A stretch of 43,012 bases of DNA from assembly GCA_029865485.1 (NCBI GenBank), contig JAOUGT010000007.1, forward strand, positions 1 to 43,012, written 5' to 3'. The notes under the pieces are model-generated. The model made no database searches. It had not been told where the DNA came from and saw nothing but the letters and a program-made list of their open reading frames with translations. Source of the DNA: Nitrospira sp. (GTDB lineage Bacteria; Nitrospirota; Nitrospiria; Nitrospirales; Nitrospiraceae). A program made the translations under genes and the position numbers. This document shows positions 1 to 7,871 of the stretch, in pieces (the first letter of the stretch is position 1; every line of letters starts with the position of its first letter).

Positions 1-422
1 GCATTGATGAGAAGAGGGTCTATGCCACCGGCCATTCAGATGGAGGCACGGCTTCATTGATGCTGGCGGTGCTCGACAAGACGAAGAAGGTGCCGACCGC
101 TATCGCCCCGAGCGCCGCCGGGGTGACGGGCAAGGATCTCGAGGCGGTTCAATGTCGAGATCCGATGCCAGTCATGATCATGCACGGGAAGAACGACAGT
201 CTGTTTCCCGGTTGGGGTGCACAAACATCAGCCTGGTGGGCTGGGTGTAACCATTGTAATAGTACGAAGACCAAGAACATTGAAGGCGGGTGTGTGGCCT
301 ACCAGGATTGTGCAGCAAACGGTCCAACGGTATATTGCGAGGGAACCGGAACTCATCGGGATTGGCCCAATCTGAATCGGGTGATGCTGGAGTTTTTTGC
401 GCACCCGGACAAGTTTTCATGA
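1..422 (+). CDS. C-terminal part of a PHB depolymerase / LpqC-type esterase
   Basis: The open frame runs in from the left edge (first full codon at 3) and stops at 420-422, so only about 139 C-terminal residues are visible. The fragment opens with ATGHSDGG, which fits the G-x-S-x-G nucleophile elbow of alpha/beta hydrolases. It continues with PVMIMHGKNDSLFPG, the usual acid-residue region of the PHB depolymerase/feruloyl esterase group, and a near-terminal GTGTHRDWP that would carry the catalytic histidine. Several cysteines (CNHCN, CVAYQDC, YCEG) suggest an exported, disulfide-containing enzyme. The signal peptide would lie outside the window. The substrate cannot be named; related proteins hydrolyse polyhydroxyalkanoates or aryl esters. 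plsY starts 21 bases downstream. Confidence 0.75.
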   Translation, partial: IDEKRVYATGHSDGGTASLMLAVLDKTKKVPTAIAPSAAGVTGKDLEAVQCRDPMPVMIMHGKNDSLFPGWGAQTSAWWAGCNHCNSTKTKNIEGGCVAYQDCAANGPTVYCEGTGTHRDWPNLNRVMLEFFAHPDKFS

Positions 423-443
423 AGCGATCGCACAGGTAGAAGG

Positions 444-1049
444 ATGGAACAGCAGGGACTCATCATTGGGCTTGTGGTGCTTGGCTATCTGTTGGGGGGA
501 GTGCCGTTTGGGGTGGTCATCTCCAAAGCGATGGGGCTGCCAGATCCACGCACGGTCGGTAGTAAGAACGTCGGGTTTACTAATGTGCTGCGTGTCTCCG
601 GAAAACCAGCCGGCATCCTCACCTTGATCGGCGATATGGGCAAAGGGTGGGTGATGGGTTTTGCTGGGATGTATCTCTTACAAGATGAATGGGCGATTCT
701 CCTTGTCGCGCTGGCTCCATTTCTGGGGCATCTCTTTTCACCGTTTCTTGGATTCAAGGGCGGGAAGGGCGTGGCCACGGCACTTGGCTCGGTCCTGGGT
801 GTGTCGCCGTTGGTGGGGCTCTTGCTGTTGCTGGCCTGGATTGCGGCCGTCGCGATCTGGCGCTACTCCTCCGGCGGCGCACTGACGGCCTTTGGACTCT
901 TCCCCGTCATCGCCGCGTTGATCCACCCATCAATATCGTTCATGCTCTTTTCCCTCACTGTAAGCGGGCTGATTGCGATCAAGCATAAGGACAATATTGA
1001 ACGGTTGCGGAATGGGACGGAAAGTAAGATAGGGGAGAAGAAGGCGTAG
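444..1049 (+). CDS. plsY: Glycerol-3-phosphate acyltransferase PlsY
   Basis: This 201-residue inner-membrane protein has the three cytoplasmic PlsY signatures: GSKNVGFTNVLR near residues 39-50, a D-x-x-KG segment near 65, and GFKGGKGVATALG near 103-115, between hydrophobic helices. PlsY transfers an acyl group from acyl-phosphate to glycerol-3-phosphate, the first committed step of phospholipid synthesis in bacteria using the PlsX/PlsY route. The length is typical of the family. The ATG at 444 follows a purine-rich AGGTAGAAGG. It lies 21 bp after the esterase, probably in the same transcript. An imperfect inverted repeat begins at its stop codon. Confidence 0.95.
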   Translation: MEQQGLIIGLVVLGYLLGGVPFGVVISKAMGLPDPRTVGSKNVGFTNVLRVSGKPAGILTLIGDMGKGWVMGFAGMYLLQDEWAILLVALAPFLGHLFSPFLGFKGGKGVATALGSVLGVSPLVGLLLLLAWIAAVAIWRYSSGGALTAFGLFPVIAALIHPSISFMLFSLTVSGLIAIKHKDNIERLRNGTESKIGEKKA

Positions 1050-1147
1050 GGGAGTGGTGTGGTCGACCGTCCTTCTTGCTCGCGGAACGCGCGCCCTCCG
1101 AAGGGCCTCGTTCCATGCGCGCAGTGAACGACAGTCGACCACTCCCC
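1049..1147. repeat. Imperfect inverted repeat after plsY
   Basis: The left arm at about 1049-1067 (GGGGAGTG, then GTCGAC after a short insertion) is complementary to GTCGACCACTCCCC at 1134-1147. The 65-base centre is GC-rich with its own short palindromes. It could act as a terminator for plsY or be a degenerate REP/MITE-like element. CATGCGCGCAGT inside it recurs at about 1328, which favours a repeat family. Confidence 0.4.
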
Positions 1148-1501
1148 TTCTTACTTTGAAGGAGAAGGAAAGTAAGAACTGGCAGCGCGGCTGATCCTCT
1201 GTGCTTGCCGACCGCGCACGCAAGACTCATCAGATTTCCATCAGATCAGGCGGCGCCCGGTGGATGCGCGCACGTAAGGACCGAGCCGCACTGCCCTCAG
1301 AGAGAGTGGCGGAAGAAGGAGTCTGCCCATGCGCGCAGTTCTGGATTCAACCAGGCCGCTCTTGCAAGGTGAAAGAGTAGATGCCAATGTTCGACAGCTC
1401 CAGCGCGGGTTATTCAAAACGGAGAGAGTTAACACTGCGAGTGAGCGGCAAGCGAAGCTGGCGTGAAGTGCAGGCTCAGCGAGCCCATCACAATGGGCTG
1501 G
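1148..1501. other. Gene-poor gap
   Basis: No convincing coding frame was found. The stretch holds a second copy of the CATGCGCGCAGT word seen in the preceding inverted repeat and GCGCAC-rich patches, consistent with decayed intergenic repeats. Nothing else is recognised. Confidence 0.4.
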
Positions 1502-1963
1502 CTAGTTTTCAGAGTTCACAAGTTGGAGACCGGGAAGGGCCTGTTCAACGTAGCCTTCCTCATGATCAAATCTGTCGGCAACTGCGTGGATGAATTCAGC
1601 AACTGAAGTACGCTGTTCAGTTGTTAGTACGCGAATGCGTTCAGACCAGAAACGTTCTTTATAATCGGCGAAATGCCAAATGATCAGGTGTGGTATTTCA
1701 TCTGAGTTTTCCGGCTCTTCTAAAGCAGCAATCATAAATGCCGACAAGTAGTATCGAAGTACTTCTGGCGTGAGCATATACAATGCCGCGCGGTGGTAAA
1801 CCAACGATGCTACATCAAGCTTCCACCAAGGTCTTCCTGAAAAATACTCGGTAGCCCCTTCATCTCCTTGTCCCTTGGGATTCAGATATTCTTTATCAAC
1901 AAGAGGCTCTTGAGGGGGAGGCTCCATTCCAAATGCTTGGTTAATTCGTTCGATCAACGTCAT
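1502..1963 (-). CDS. DUF6714-like hypothetical protein
   Basis: The 153-residue product (start MTLIERINQAFG; a TTG 15 bases upstream is less likely) is soluble and acidic, with no signal peptide. It resembles DUF6714: an amphipathic N-terminus, a W-W-K-L-D segment near residue 46, an H-x-x-A-L-Y-M-L-T-P-E-V stretch, a Y-Y-L-S-A-F-M-I-A-A-L helix, and a C-terminal helix with L-T-x-E-Q. The function of the family is unknown. The gene stands alone, with gaps of over 300 bp on both sides, and could be cargo of the accessory strip next to the toxin-antitoxin pair. The family call rests on remembered pattern only. Confidence 0.6.
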   Translation of the reverse strand: MTLIERINQAFGMEPPPQEPLVDKEYLNPKGQGDEGATEYFSGRPWWKLDVASLVYHRAALYMLTPEVLRYYLSAFMIAALEEPENSDEIPHLIIWHFADYKERFWSERIRVLTTEQRTSVAEFIHAVADRFDHEEGYVEQALPGLQLVNSEN

Positions 1964-1978
1964 TGGATGAATAATCAA

Positions 1979-2291
1979 TGAATATGCTTACACGCCTCGT
2001 TCATGCAGGCAGGCTAATGCAAGATTCTTGCGCGTGTTGAAACACTTGTCAACGTTTGTCATAACGCGGAGCGATGGAATTATCCTCTTTCATGCGCAGA
2101 GACAGGCTCTCAACCTGTAGGAGAAGATTATAGAAACACTATCTGGCGACAATGCTGGCTTTTTCGGAATTTCTGAGTTTGCGAAGAAGGTGTTCGCAGT
2201 GGTCTCTGGTGAGGTTGAAGGGGCGCATAGGATGATCAATCCGTGCAGTTCTTCGGAGAGGGCTGCTCGTAACAGCAGAGTTAGGGAATAC
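1979..2291. other. Gap with a possible small minus-strand remnant
   Basis: No convincing gene. A 29-codon minus-strand frame (2139-2228, MRPFNLTRDHCEHLLRK at its start) has protein-like composition. Its frame stays open upstream of the ATG, as a decayed gene might. It is too short to call. Confidence 0.25.
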
Positions 2292-2546
2292 TTAAGCGGT
2301 GCGGGCTCCCTTTCTGCGCCTTCGGGTTGAGCGTCGGGTGATGCGTGTTGTTTTCTCAGTCAGTAGGAGTAAGCCGGCCAGTGCTTCATTAACCGCCTTT
2401 GAGGTAGGAAAAGCCTTAGCAATGGCTGGCTCCAGCAAGACGACAGAAGTTCCTGCCGCTATTGCCGGATAAAATTGTCCTCTTTCCAGTCTTGTAAAGT
2501 CCGAGCGCTTGTACTCCGAGCGCATGTCGTCTTTATCCTTCTTCAT
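2292..2546 (-). CDS. BrnA-like antitoxin of a BrnT-type module
   Basis: An 84-residue protein starting MKKDKDDMRSEYKRSDF. The residues after the start, the V-V-L-L-E-P-A-I-A-K-A-F-P segment and the V-N-E-A-L helix match the small partner proteins usually encoded after DUF497/BrnT toxins. These neutralise the toxin and bind the operator as repressors. The last 20 residues are very basic (TRRSTRRRRK), unusual for this partner class and perhaps DNA- or RNA-binding. The ATG follows AAAGGAAA at good distance and overlaps the end of the toxin gene by 14 bp, which implies translational coupling. Confidence 0.7.
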   Translation of the reverse strand: MKKDKDDMRSEYKRSDFTRLERGQFYPAIAAGTSVVLLEPAIAKAFPTSKAVNEALAGLLLLTEKTTRITRRSTRRRRKGARTA

Positions 2547-2805
2547 ATAATTTCCTTTCGCTGCTTGTCATACGACGGGCGTTGATAATCCGAATGGCAT
2601 TGGCCCGATATGTATGTGAAACAACCAGCAGCCGACCCAAGCGGGACATTCCAAAGGTAATATACCGCAGTTCGCTGACAGAGTGATCTGGATCGGGGCC
2701 TGAAAGGGCTAGACGATCCAGAAAGACCGAACCTGCTTCATCGAATGAGACACCGTGTTTGCGAAGGTTGCTTTCAGCATTGCGCAGATCCCATTCAAAC
2801 TTCAT
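2533..2805 (-). CDS. brnT: BrnT family toxin (DUF497)
   Basis: A 90-residue protein starting MKFEWDLRNAESNLRKHGVS, the canonical BrnT opening. It continues with F-D-E-A-x-x-V-F, PDPDHS, an R-Y-I-T-F-G-M strand, a G-R-L-L-V-V-S-H-T-Y strand, and the closing I-R-I-I-N-A-R-R-M-T-x-x-E-R-K-x-Y. BrnT toxins are RelE-fold ribonucleases that slow translation under stress. The ATG at 2805 is preferred to the in-frame TTG at 2811. The toxin-first order and overlap with the antitoxin are typical of brnTA, where the antitoxin autoregulates the operon. Confidence 0.9.
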   Translation of the reverse strand: MKFEWDLRNAESNLRKHGVSFDEAGSVFLDRLALSGPDPDHSVSELRYITFGMSRLGRLLVVSHTYRANAIRIINARRMTSSERKLYEEG

Positions 2806-2958
2806 ACGCAAATCTAGGCCTTCGTGCCCTGCATAACAATCTGTGGCTCAAGCTCAACCTATGGTCGTACTCATGCGAATGAGTTTAAACCAACTGCCGC
2901 TCGTTGGCTATGGCAGCGCATTATACCACTTGAGCGGAATGCGCTTACGCCGGCTGTG

Positions 2959-3555
2959 CTAAAAGTGCAAATTTAGCCCAAAGGTCACCATGTGTCCGTT
3001 ATCCTGGAATTGCTTATCATGCAGGCTGGCATCCTTCGACTCGATGTTCTCAAGCCAGATATGGCGGTAGGTACCGTCGAGTGAGAGATGTTCGCTGAGA
3101 AAGAGCTGGAGGCCTCCTCCCACATGGGCCCCGAACCGATGTTGCGTTTTGTCGAAGCCGTGAGGGCCTTCGACATTCGTAAAGTACCAGCCGGCCCCTC
3201 CGAGGAGGAAAGGCGAAAGCCGCTTGGTGCCAAGCGGATAGATCAAGAGGGACCCTTGAACGGGAAAGGTTCGGACGGTGGTCGAATTGATGTCGGTCTT
3301 GCGATAGTCGACGGAGCCTTCAACGGCCAGAAATTTGAACGGGTGGAGGCGAAGTTGCCCGCCGCCGAACCAGTTCGCGTCTCCGTCTTTGGGATCAAAA
3401 TAGGTCGCACGACCGCCGATGGAGAACAGCCCAAGATTCACATCATCGAAGATCCCCTCCGCAGCAGCAGATTGGACTCCTGCTCCACACAGCATTCCTG
3501 CTAGCACAACAGTGAGAGCCGCCAGTACTACCGGTGGTTTCCATGTGCTCATCAT
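2959..3555 (-). CDS. Outer-membrane beta-barrel (OmpA/porin-like)
   Basis: The 198-residue product has a signal peptide of about 33 residues ending SAAAEG. Eight or so alternating hydrophobic strands follow: GLFSIGGRATYF, NWFGGGQLRLHP, FLAVEGSVDYR, FPVQGSLLIYPL, FLLGGAGWYF, RFGAHVGGGLQLF, LSLDGTYRHIW and the last strand MVTFGLNLHF. The C-terminal phenylalanine is the classic outer-membrane insertion signal. The size fits an eight-stranded OmpA/OmpW-type barrel. No enzymatic site is seen. The start lies in a GTG-ATG-ATG run after GGAGG; 3555 is the best-spaced ATG. It is separated from neighbours by more than 100 bp and is probably monocistronic. Confidence 0.8.
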   Translation of the reverse strand: MMSTWKPPVVLAALTVVLAGMLCGAGVQSAAAEGIFDDVNLGLFSIGGRATYFDPKDGDANWFGGGQLRLHPFKFLAVEGSVDYRKTDINSTTVRTFPVQGSLLIYPLGTKRLSPFLLGGAGWYFTNVEGPHGFDKTQHRFGAHVGGGLQLFLSEHLSLDGTYRHIWLENIESKDASLHDKQFQDNGHMVTFGLNLHF

Positions 3556-3706
3556 CACGCCACGCCTCCGTGTAAGGGTAGGACATTGTCTACAGCCATA
3601 GTCTTTAGACGGGGTTGGCTCTTCTGCGTAAACGGTGAGCAGAAAAATCTTGCAGTAAGATGACGAGATTGCTCAGGACAGGGTTTCGGTGAGATGAGGA
3701 AGAAAG

Positions 3707-3970
3707 CTACCGAGCGACGATGTTGACTTGTGCGGAATAGCCAAGCTGAGTGAGGAGTTGCTCGCAGTCGTCCCATGTGAGACCGAATGCGCGCACGTCG
3801 GCGACACCGATCCTCGCCACAACGTCACGAATGGTCGGAAGAGTAGTTGGATCAAACTCGCCGTCCATCATTGCCGATTCTGCCCAGGATACAAGGCAGT
3901 CTAAGGACAACTCATGTCGCAGGTAGGCGGCAAGTTTTTCAGCAACGATCTTATGTGTGATAGGTTCCAT
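3707..3970 (-). CDS. Small conserved hypothetical protein
   Basis: An 87-residue acidic cytoplasmic protein with a helix-rich N-terminus (IVAEKLAAYLRHELSL), an S-W-A-E-S-A-M-M-D-G-E-F segment and a C-terminal DVRAFGLTWDDCEQLLTQLGY. The pattern looks familiar from other bacterial genomes but I cannot attach a family name. It begins 5 bp after the neighbouring 3976-4212 gene, so the two form one transcription unit. The arrangement of two small overlapping-scale genes recalls toxin-antitoxin modules, but there is no motif to support that. Confidence 0.65.
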   Translation of the reverse strand: MEPITHKIVAEKLAAYLRHELSLDCLVSWAESAMMDGEFDPTTLPTIRDVVARIGVADVRAFGLTWDDCEQLLTQLGYSAQVNIVAR

Positions 3971-3975
3971 GCTCG

Positions 3976-4212
3976 TTAGACCTTTCGATGTCCTAAGTCT
4001 ACTGGATACTTGTCATGAACCTCAACCAATAGCCCATTTTCGTCGTAGATCTCCTGATAGAAACGGACTGTAACCTCTCTAGCGTCAACTTCTTTGACAT
4101 ACCGTGCTTTCCATCCTGAATGGCCACGAACATCAAGCCAGTAGCGTCTTCCTCCGTCCTTCAAATGTTGCCAAGTCGGAAACTTGCGCTCATTCTGTTC
4201 CTTTGTACTCAC
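3976..4212 (-). CDS. Small conserved hypothetical protein, partner of the 3707-3970 gene
   Basis: A 78-residue protein that begins at a GTG codon after CAGGGACT. It has a compact beta-type pattern: GGRRYWLDVRGHSGWKARY, then TVRFYQEIYDENGLLVEVHDKYP and a terminal D-L-G-H-R-K-V. There is no signal peptide or membrane segment. The alternation of aromatic and charged residues suggests a small beta-barrel or SH3-like fold, which is only an inference. It is first gene of a two-gene minus-strand unit. No function can be assigned. Confidence 0.65.
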   Translation of the reverse strand: MSTKEQNERKFPTWQHLKDGGRRYWLDVRGHSGWKARYVKEVDAREVTVRFYQEIYDENGLLVEVHDKYPVDLGHRKV

Positions 4213-4345
4213 AGTCCCTGCATAGTCCGGAATTTCTCAGCGGGTGTCAAGAAAACCAATGAGCTACGCATCGTTGAATTGACTCTCCTCTACCCCCTTC
4301 ATATAATGCGACCCGTTCCTGGTTCCCCTTATCTGATCTGCACTT

Positions 4346-4717
4346 ATGCGATCACTCTTCAATGAAACGATGGTAGAGAAGCTGGCCAAAGTGCGAGCGG
4401 GGCTACGCCATGCCTTTGCCGTTCAGCCGGAGGATCAGCCCCTTGCCATTGAAGATGTGCAGTTGATGGAGCGCATTGCCGAGGTCATCGTTCAACGTCG
4501 GATGGCCGCGCCGGCGACGATGTTCTTGGAGTCTATGGGACCGATGAATTTTCTCGGCAGCCAGGCGCTGCATTTTCTGATGCCCATTCTGGACTGTGCG
4601 TTTAACACCAAGGAAGTCGAGCAAGTTGCTCGATTGCTCGAGCGTCGTGACACCATGACTCGTCTCATCACCATCATTGAAGCCAAGTCTGCTCCACAGG
4701 GAGCCACGGCTCAATGA
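4346..4717 (+). CDS. Hypothetical protein heading the MutL/DUF6754 operon
   Basis: A 123-residue helical protein without signal peptide; an ATG at 4370 is an alternative start. The sequence is mostly amphipathic helices: EKLAKVRAGLRHAFAV, QLMERIAEVIVQRRM, ALHFLMPILDCAF and EQVARLLERRDTMTRLITIIE. The stop overlaps the mutL start as ATGA at 4714-4717, which ties the two proteins together. It may be a small regulatory or adaptor subunit of the ATPase. I do not recognise a family. Confidence 0.75.
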   Translation: MRSLFNETMVEKLAKVRAGLRHAFAVQPEDQPLAIEDVQLMERIAEVIVQRRMAAPATMFLESMGPMNFLGSQALHFLMPILDCAFNTKEVEQVARLLERRDTMTRLITIIEAKSAPQGATAQ

Positions 4718-6555
4718 CGTCTTCGTCAGCCACCCCTCACAAAATCGACGGCCCGCTCAACGTGATCGTGGCGACCGATTGCGGCAGTACCACGACCAAA
4801 GCCATTCTCATCGAACGAGTCGGTGATACCTATCGGCAGACCTATCGTGGAGAAGCGCCGACGACGGTGGAGGCTCCGTTCGAGGATGTGACGCGCGGTG
4901 TGCTGAATGCCATCGCGGAAATCGAGGAGCTATCCGGTCGAAAAATCCTGGACGGTGACCAGATCATCACCCCTTGTCGGGATGACAAGACCGGGGTCGA
5001 TATCTATATCTCCACCAGCAGCGCCGGCGGGGGATTGCAGATGATGGTGACGGGTGTCGTGCAGAACATGACTGGTGAAAGTGCGCAGCGGGCTGCGCTG
5101 GGAGCCGGAGCCATTGTCATCGATGTGTTGGCGGCGAACGATGGCCGGTTGCCCCACGAAAAGATCGAGCGCATCCGTTCCATGAGGCCGGACATGATTC
5201 TGATGGCCGGAGGCACGGACGGAGGAGCTGTGACCCATGTGGTGGAGATGGCCGAGTATGTGGCGGCGGCAGAGCCACGACCCCGGTTCGGGGTGACGTA
5301 CAAGTTGCCGCTGATCTATGCTGGCAACAAGGAGGCGCAACCTCAAGTCAAAAAGATCTTGGGAGAGAAAGCCGCGCTGGTCCTGACGGACAACATCCGA
5401 CCGGTGTTGGAGCGAGAGAATCTGGCCCCGGCTCGCAACAAAATCCATGACCTGTTTCTTGAACATGTGATGCAGCAGGCACCCGGGTACAAGAAGCTGA
5501 TGGAGATGGCCGGTGCACCCATCATGCCGACTCCCGCCGCAGTCGGCCTTATTATGGAAGCGATCGCGAAACGGGAACATCTGAATCTGATCGGTGTCGA
5601 TATCGGCGGCGCCACCACCGACGTCTTCTCAGTGTTCGACGGGGTATTCAATCGGACGGTCAGTGCCAATCTCGGGATGTCCTATAGCGTATCGAATGTG
5701 CTGGCCGAGGCGGGACTAGCCAATATCATGCGTTGGGTGCCGTTCACGATTGATGAACAGACGCTGCGCAACCGTATCAAGAACAAGATGATCCGTCCGA
5801 CGACCATTCCGCAAACGCTCGACGAGTTGCAAATCGAACAGGCGATCGCGCGTGAAGCCTTGCGGCTGGCGTTGATTCATCACAAGTCACTGGCCACAGG
5901 CCTCAAGGGGGTGCAGCAGGAGCGGACGATTTCCGATGTCTTCGAGCAACAGACATCAGGCCAGTCGCTGATCGACATGGTGAAGCTGGACTTGATTGTC
6001 GGCAGCGGCGGGATCTTGTCCCATGCCCCGCGCCGGATTCAATCCATGTTGATGATGGTCGATGCCTACGAGCCGATGGGTTGTACCAGGATATCGGTCG
6101 ACAGCATCTTCATGATGCCGCACCTTGGCGTGCTCTCCACGATCAATGAAAAGGCGGCGACCGATGTCTTTGTGCGAGATTGCATGATTTACCTCGGGAC
6201 TTGCGTCGCGCCGATTGGGCAGGGGAAAGACGGTGATCGTTGTGCCGACTATCAGATGACGATGCCGGATGGAAAGACGATCAGTGATCAGCTGAAGTTC
6301 GGCGAGCTGCGCCTCTATCCATTGGAGTCAGGTCAGAAGGTTACGATTACGGTTCAGCCGGCCAAAGGCGTCAGCATGGGGGCTGGAGCTGGCGTGGCTG
6401 TGACCAAGGAAGTGCTTGGGGGTGTCGTCGGACTCTTGCTCGATGGCCGAGGACGACCTCTTCGGCTCCCGGCTGATCAGGCATCCCGCGTCGCAGCGCT
6501 GAATAAATGGTTCGACGCTGTCGGGCTCTATCCAACGGGAGCTGATGGCAGATAG
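4714..6555 (+). CDS. MutL-type (glutamate mutase L) ASKHA ATPase
   Basis: A 613-residue cytoplasmic protein. VIVATDCGSTTTKAIL (about residues 18-33) is the phosphate-1 loop of the actin/Hsp70/sugar-kinase fold. VDIGGATTDVFSV (D296 onward) is the phosphate-2 loop. ISTSSAGGGLQMMV and DMILMAGGTDGG are typical of the MutL family (pfam13941). Family members sit beside coenzyme-B12 glutamate or ornithine mutases and are thought to act as reactivating chaperones. No mutase subunit gene occurs here. It is embedded in a run of membrane-protein genes, so the partner is probably different. The length is somewhat above the roughly 460 residues of the clostridial MutL. Confidence 0.85.
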   Translation: MTSSSATPHKIDGPLNVIVATDCGSTTTKAILIERVGDTYRQTYRGEAPTTVEAPFEDVTRGVLNAIAEIEELSGRKILDGDQIITPCRDDKTGVDIYISTSSAGGGLQMMVTGVVQNMTGESAQRAALGAGAIVIDVLAANDGRLPHEKIERIRSMRPDMILMAGGTDGGAVTHVVEMAEYVAAAEPRPRFGVTYKLPLIYAGNKEAQPQVKKILGEKAALVLTDNIRPVLERENLAPARNKIHDLFLEHVMQQAPGYKKLMEMAGAPIMPTPAAVGLIMEAIAKREHLNLIGVDIGGATTDVFSVFDGVFNRTVSANLGMSYSVSNVLAEAGLANIMRWVPFTIDEQTLRNRIKNKMIRPTTIPQTLDELQIEQAIAREALRLALIHHKSLATGLKGVQQERTISDVFEQQTSGQSLIDMVKLDLIVGSGGILSHAPRRIQSMLMMVDAYEPMGCTRISVDSIFMMPHLGVLSTINEKAATDVFVRDCMIYLGTCVAPIGQGKDGDRCADYQMTMPDGKTISDQLKFGELRLYPLESGQKVTITVQPAKGVSMGAGAGVAVTKEVLGGVVGLLLDGRGRPLRLPADQASRVAALNKWFDAVGLYPTGADGR

Positions 6556-6659
6556 CGTATGGCGAATAGCAGATAATAGGTAGTGTCACAGGATCGCAAT
6601 GTTAAACGTCTTGGCATTTGGCTATCAGCCATAAGCCATTAGCCGTCGAGTGTTGAACA
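6556..6659. repeat. Short inverted-repeat spacer
   Basis: The spacer contains ATGGCGAATAGC near its start and GGCTATCAGCCATA near its end. They form an imperfect inverted pair with further copies of the GGCTAT/GCCATTAGCC word. It belongs to the low-complexity spacer repeats found between several genes of this operon. It may form an RNA hairpin within the transcript. Confidence 0.35.
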
Positions 6660-7784
6660 ATGGCTCATTCCTACACTCCAGGTCTCACGGTGACGGATCG
6701 CACGGTGATCCACCGTCGGCGCATGTTGCCGCTTCCGGGGAAGGTCTTGGTCGCCGTCGGCGATCGGGTCCGGTCCGATCAGGTGGTCGCGAGAGCCGAG
6801 TTGCCGGGAAAAGTCTTCCCGATCAACCTCGCCAATCAACTCAGCGTGACTCCAGGTGAGATGAAAGAGTATCTGACCAAGCGAGAAGGCGATGTTGTCA
6901 CGAAAGACGAGATCCTGGCGGAGAACAAGCCGCTGATCAAATGGTTCAAGACGGAAATTCGCTCGCCGGTATCTGGCACGATCGAATCCATCTCCCTCGT
7001 CACAGGCCAAGTTCTGTTGCGTGAGCCGCCGCGAGTACTGGAGTTGCAGGCCTATGTCGAGGGCGCGATCACTGAGACGATTCCGCAACAGGGCGTGGTC
7101 GTGGAGACGACCTGTAGCTTGGTTCAGGGTATTTTTGGCATCGGCGGGGAGACGTCCGGTGCCATTGTGATGGCGGTGAAAGCTTCGGACGAACCATTGA
7201 CCCCGAGTCACCTCACGGCTTCCATGAAGGGGAAGGTTGTTATTGGAGGCTCGTTTCTTTCAGCCGAGGCGATGAAACAGGCCAAGGCCGTCGGCGTGGC
7301 CGGTGTGGTAGTTGGTGGTATTCACGATGAAGATCTCCGTGCCCTATTGGGCTATGACCTCGGCGTGGCCATTACGGGGACTGAACAGGTGGGGTTCACG
7401 CTGATTCTGACTGAGGGGTTTGGGACCATTCCAATGGCTACCAAGACGTTTAAGCTTCTTTCTGCTCATGCCGGTCAGAAAGCCTCGATCTCCGGGGCCA
7501 CACAGATCAGGGCCGGTGTGATTCGTCCGGAGATTATCATCCCACAGGGGGAAGGGCAGACGAAGATCAAGGTCCAATCACAACGGGATGGTATTCGTCT
7601 CGGGGATCCCGTCCGGATCATCCGCGACCCAATGTTTGGGCGGATCGGCGAAGTGTCGGCGCTTCCATCCGAGCTAAATAAGATTCCCACTGAGAGCGAG
7701 GTACGGGTCTTGGAGGTCAAATTTGCTGACGGGAAGACCGTTGTGATCCCGCGGACCAATATCGAAGTGATTGAAGGAGCGTGA
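6660..7784 (+). CDS. Barrel-sandwich plus KOW-like domain protein of the MutL/DUF6754 operon
   Basis: A 374-residue soluble protein. Residues about 20-125 hold two half-motifs of a biotinyl/lipoyl-type barrel-sandwich hybrid: LPLPGKVLVAVGDRVRSDQVVA and TEIRSPVSGTIESISLVTGQVLL. No M-K-M biotinylation or lipoyl lysine motif is seen, so it probably acts structurally. The glycine-rich middle has KGKVVIGGSFLSAEAMKQA and G-V-A-G-V-V-V-G-G-I. The C-terminal 60 residues (GDPVRIIRDPMFGRIGEVSAL to the end) resemble a KOW/SH3-like barrel. The role is unknown. Its place after the MutL ATPase and before the DUF6754 protein suggests a soluble bridge in one complex. Confidence 0.75.
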   Translation: MAHSYTPGLTVTDRTVIHRRRMLPLPGKVLVAVGDRVRSDQVVARAELPGKVFPINLANQLSVTPGEMKEYLTKREGDVVTKDEILAENKPLIKWFKTEIRSPVSGTIESISLVTGQVLLREPPRVLELQAYVEGAITETIPQQGVVVETTCSLVQGIFGIGGETSGAIVMAVKASDEPLTPSHLTASMKGKVVIGGSFLSAEAMKQAKAVGVAGVVVGGIHDEDLRALLGYDLGVAITGTEQVGFTLILTEGFGTIPMATKTFKLLSAHAGQKASISGATQIRAGVIRPEIIIPQGEGQTKIKVQSQRDGIRLGDPVRIIRDPMFGRIGEVSALPSELNKIPTESEVRVLEVKFADGKTVVIPRTNIEVIEGA

Positions 7785-7871
7785 AGACGTGAGGGGGTAG
7801 GGGTGAGGGGTGAGGGGGAGAGGTAAGGCGTGAGGGGTAAGCGGTGCAGAGTAAGGGGTGAGGAGTAAAGA
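7785..7871. repeat. GTGAGGGG-rich direct repeat tract
   Basis: About ten degenerate copies of a GTGAGGGG/GTAAGGGG unit fill the spacer before the next gene. The tract supplies many GTG codons and Shine-Dalgarno-like purines, so the start of the next gene is uncertain. It is probably slippage-prone. Confidence 0.6.

Noticed and set aside
16..420. Overlapping minus-strand frame inside the esterase fragment
   Set aside because: It is a shadow of the plus-strand gene, with no start signal and a composition unlike a folded protein.
2139..2228. 29-codon minus-strand frame with protein-like composition
   Set aside because: Too short, no ribosome-binding site, and no family pattern; mentioned only as a possible remnant within the gap.
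4714..6555. mutL as part of a glutamate mutase operon
   Set aside because: No mutS/mutE-like or B12-binding gene is present in the operon.
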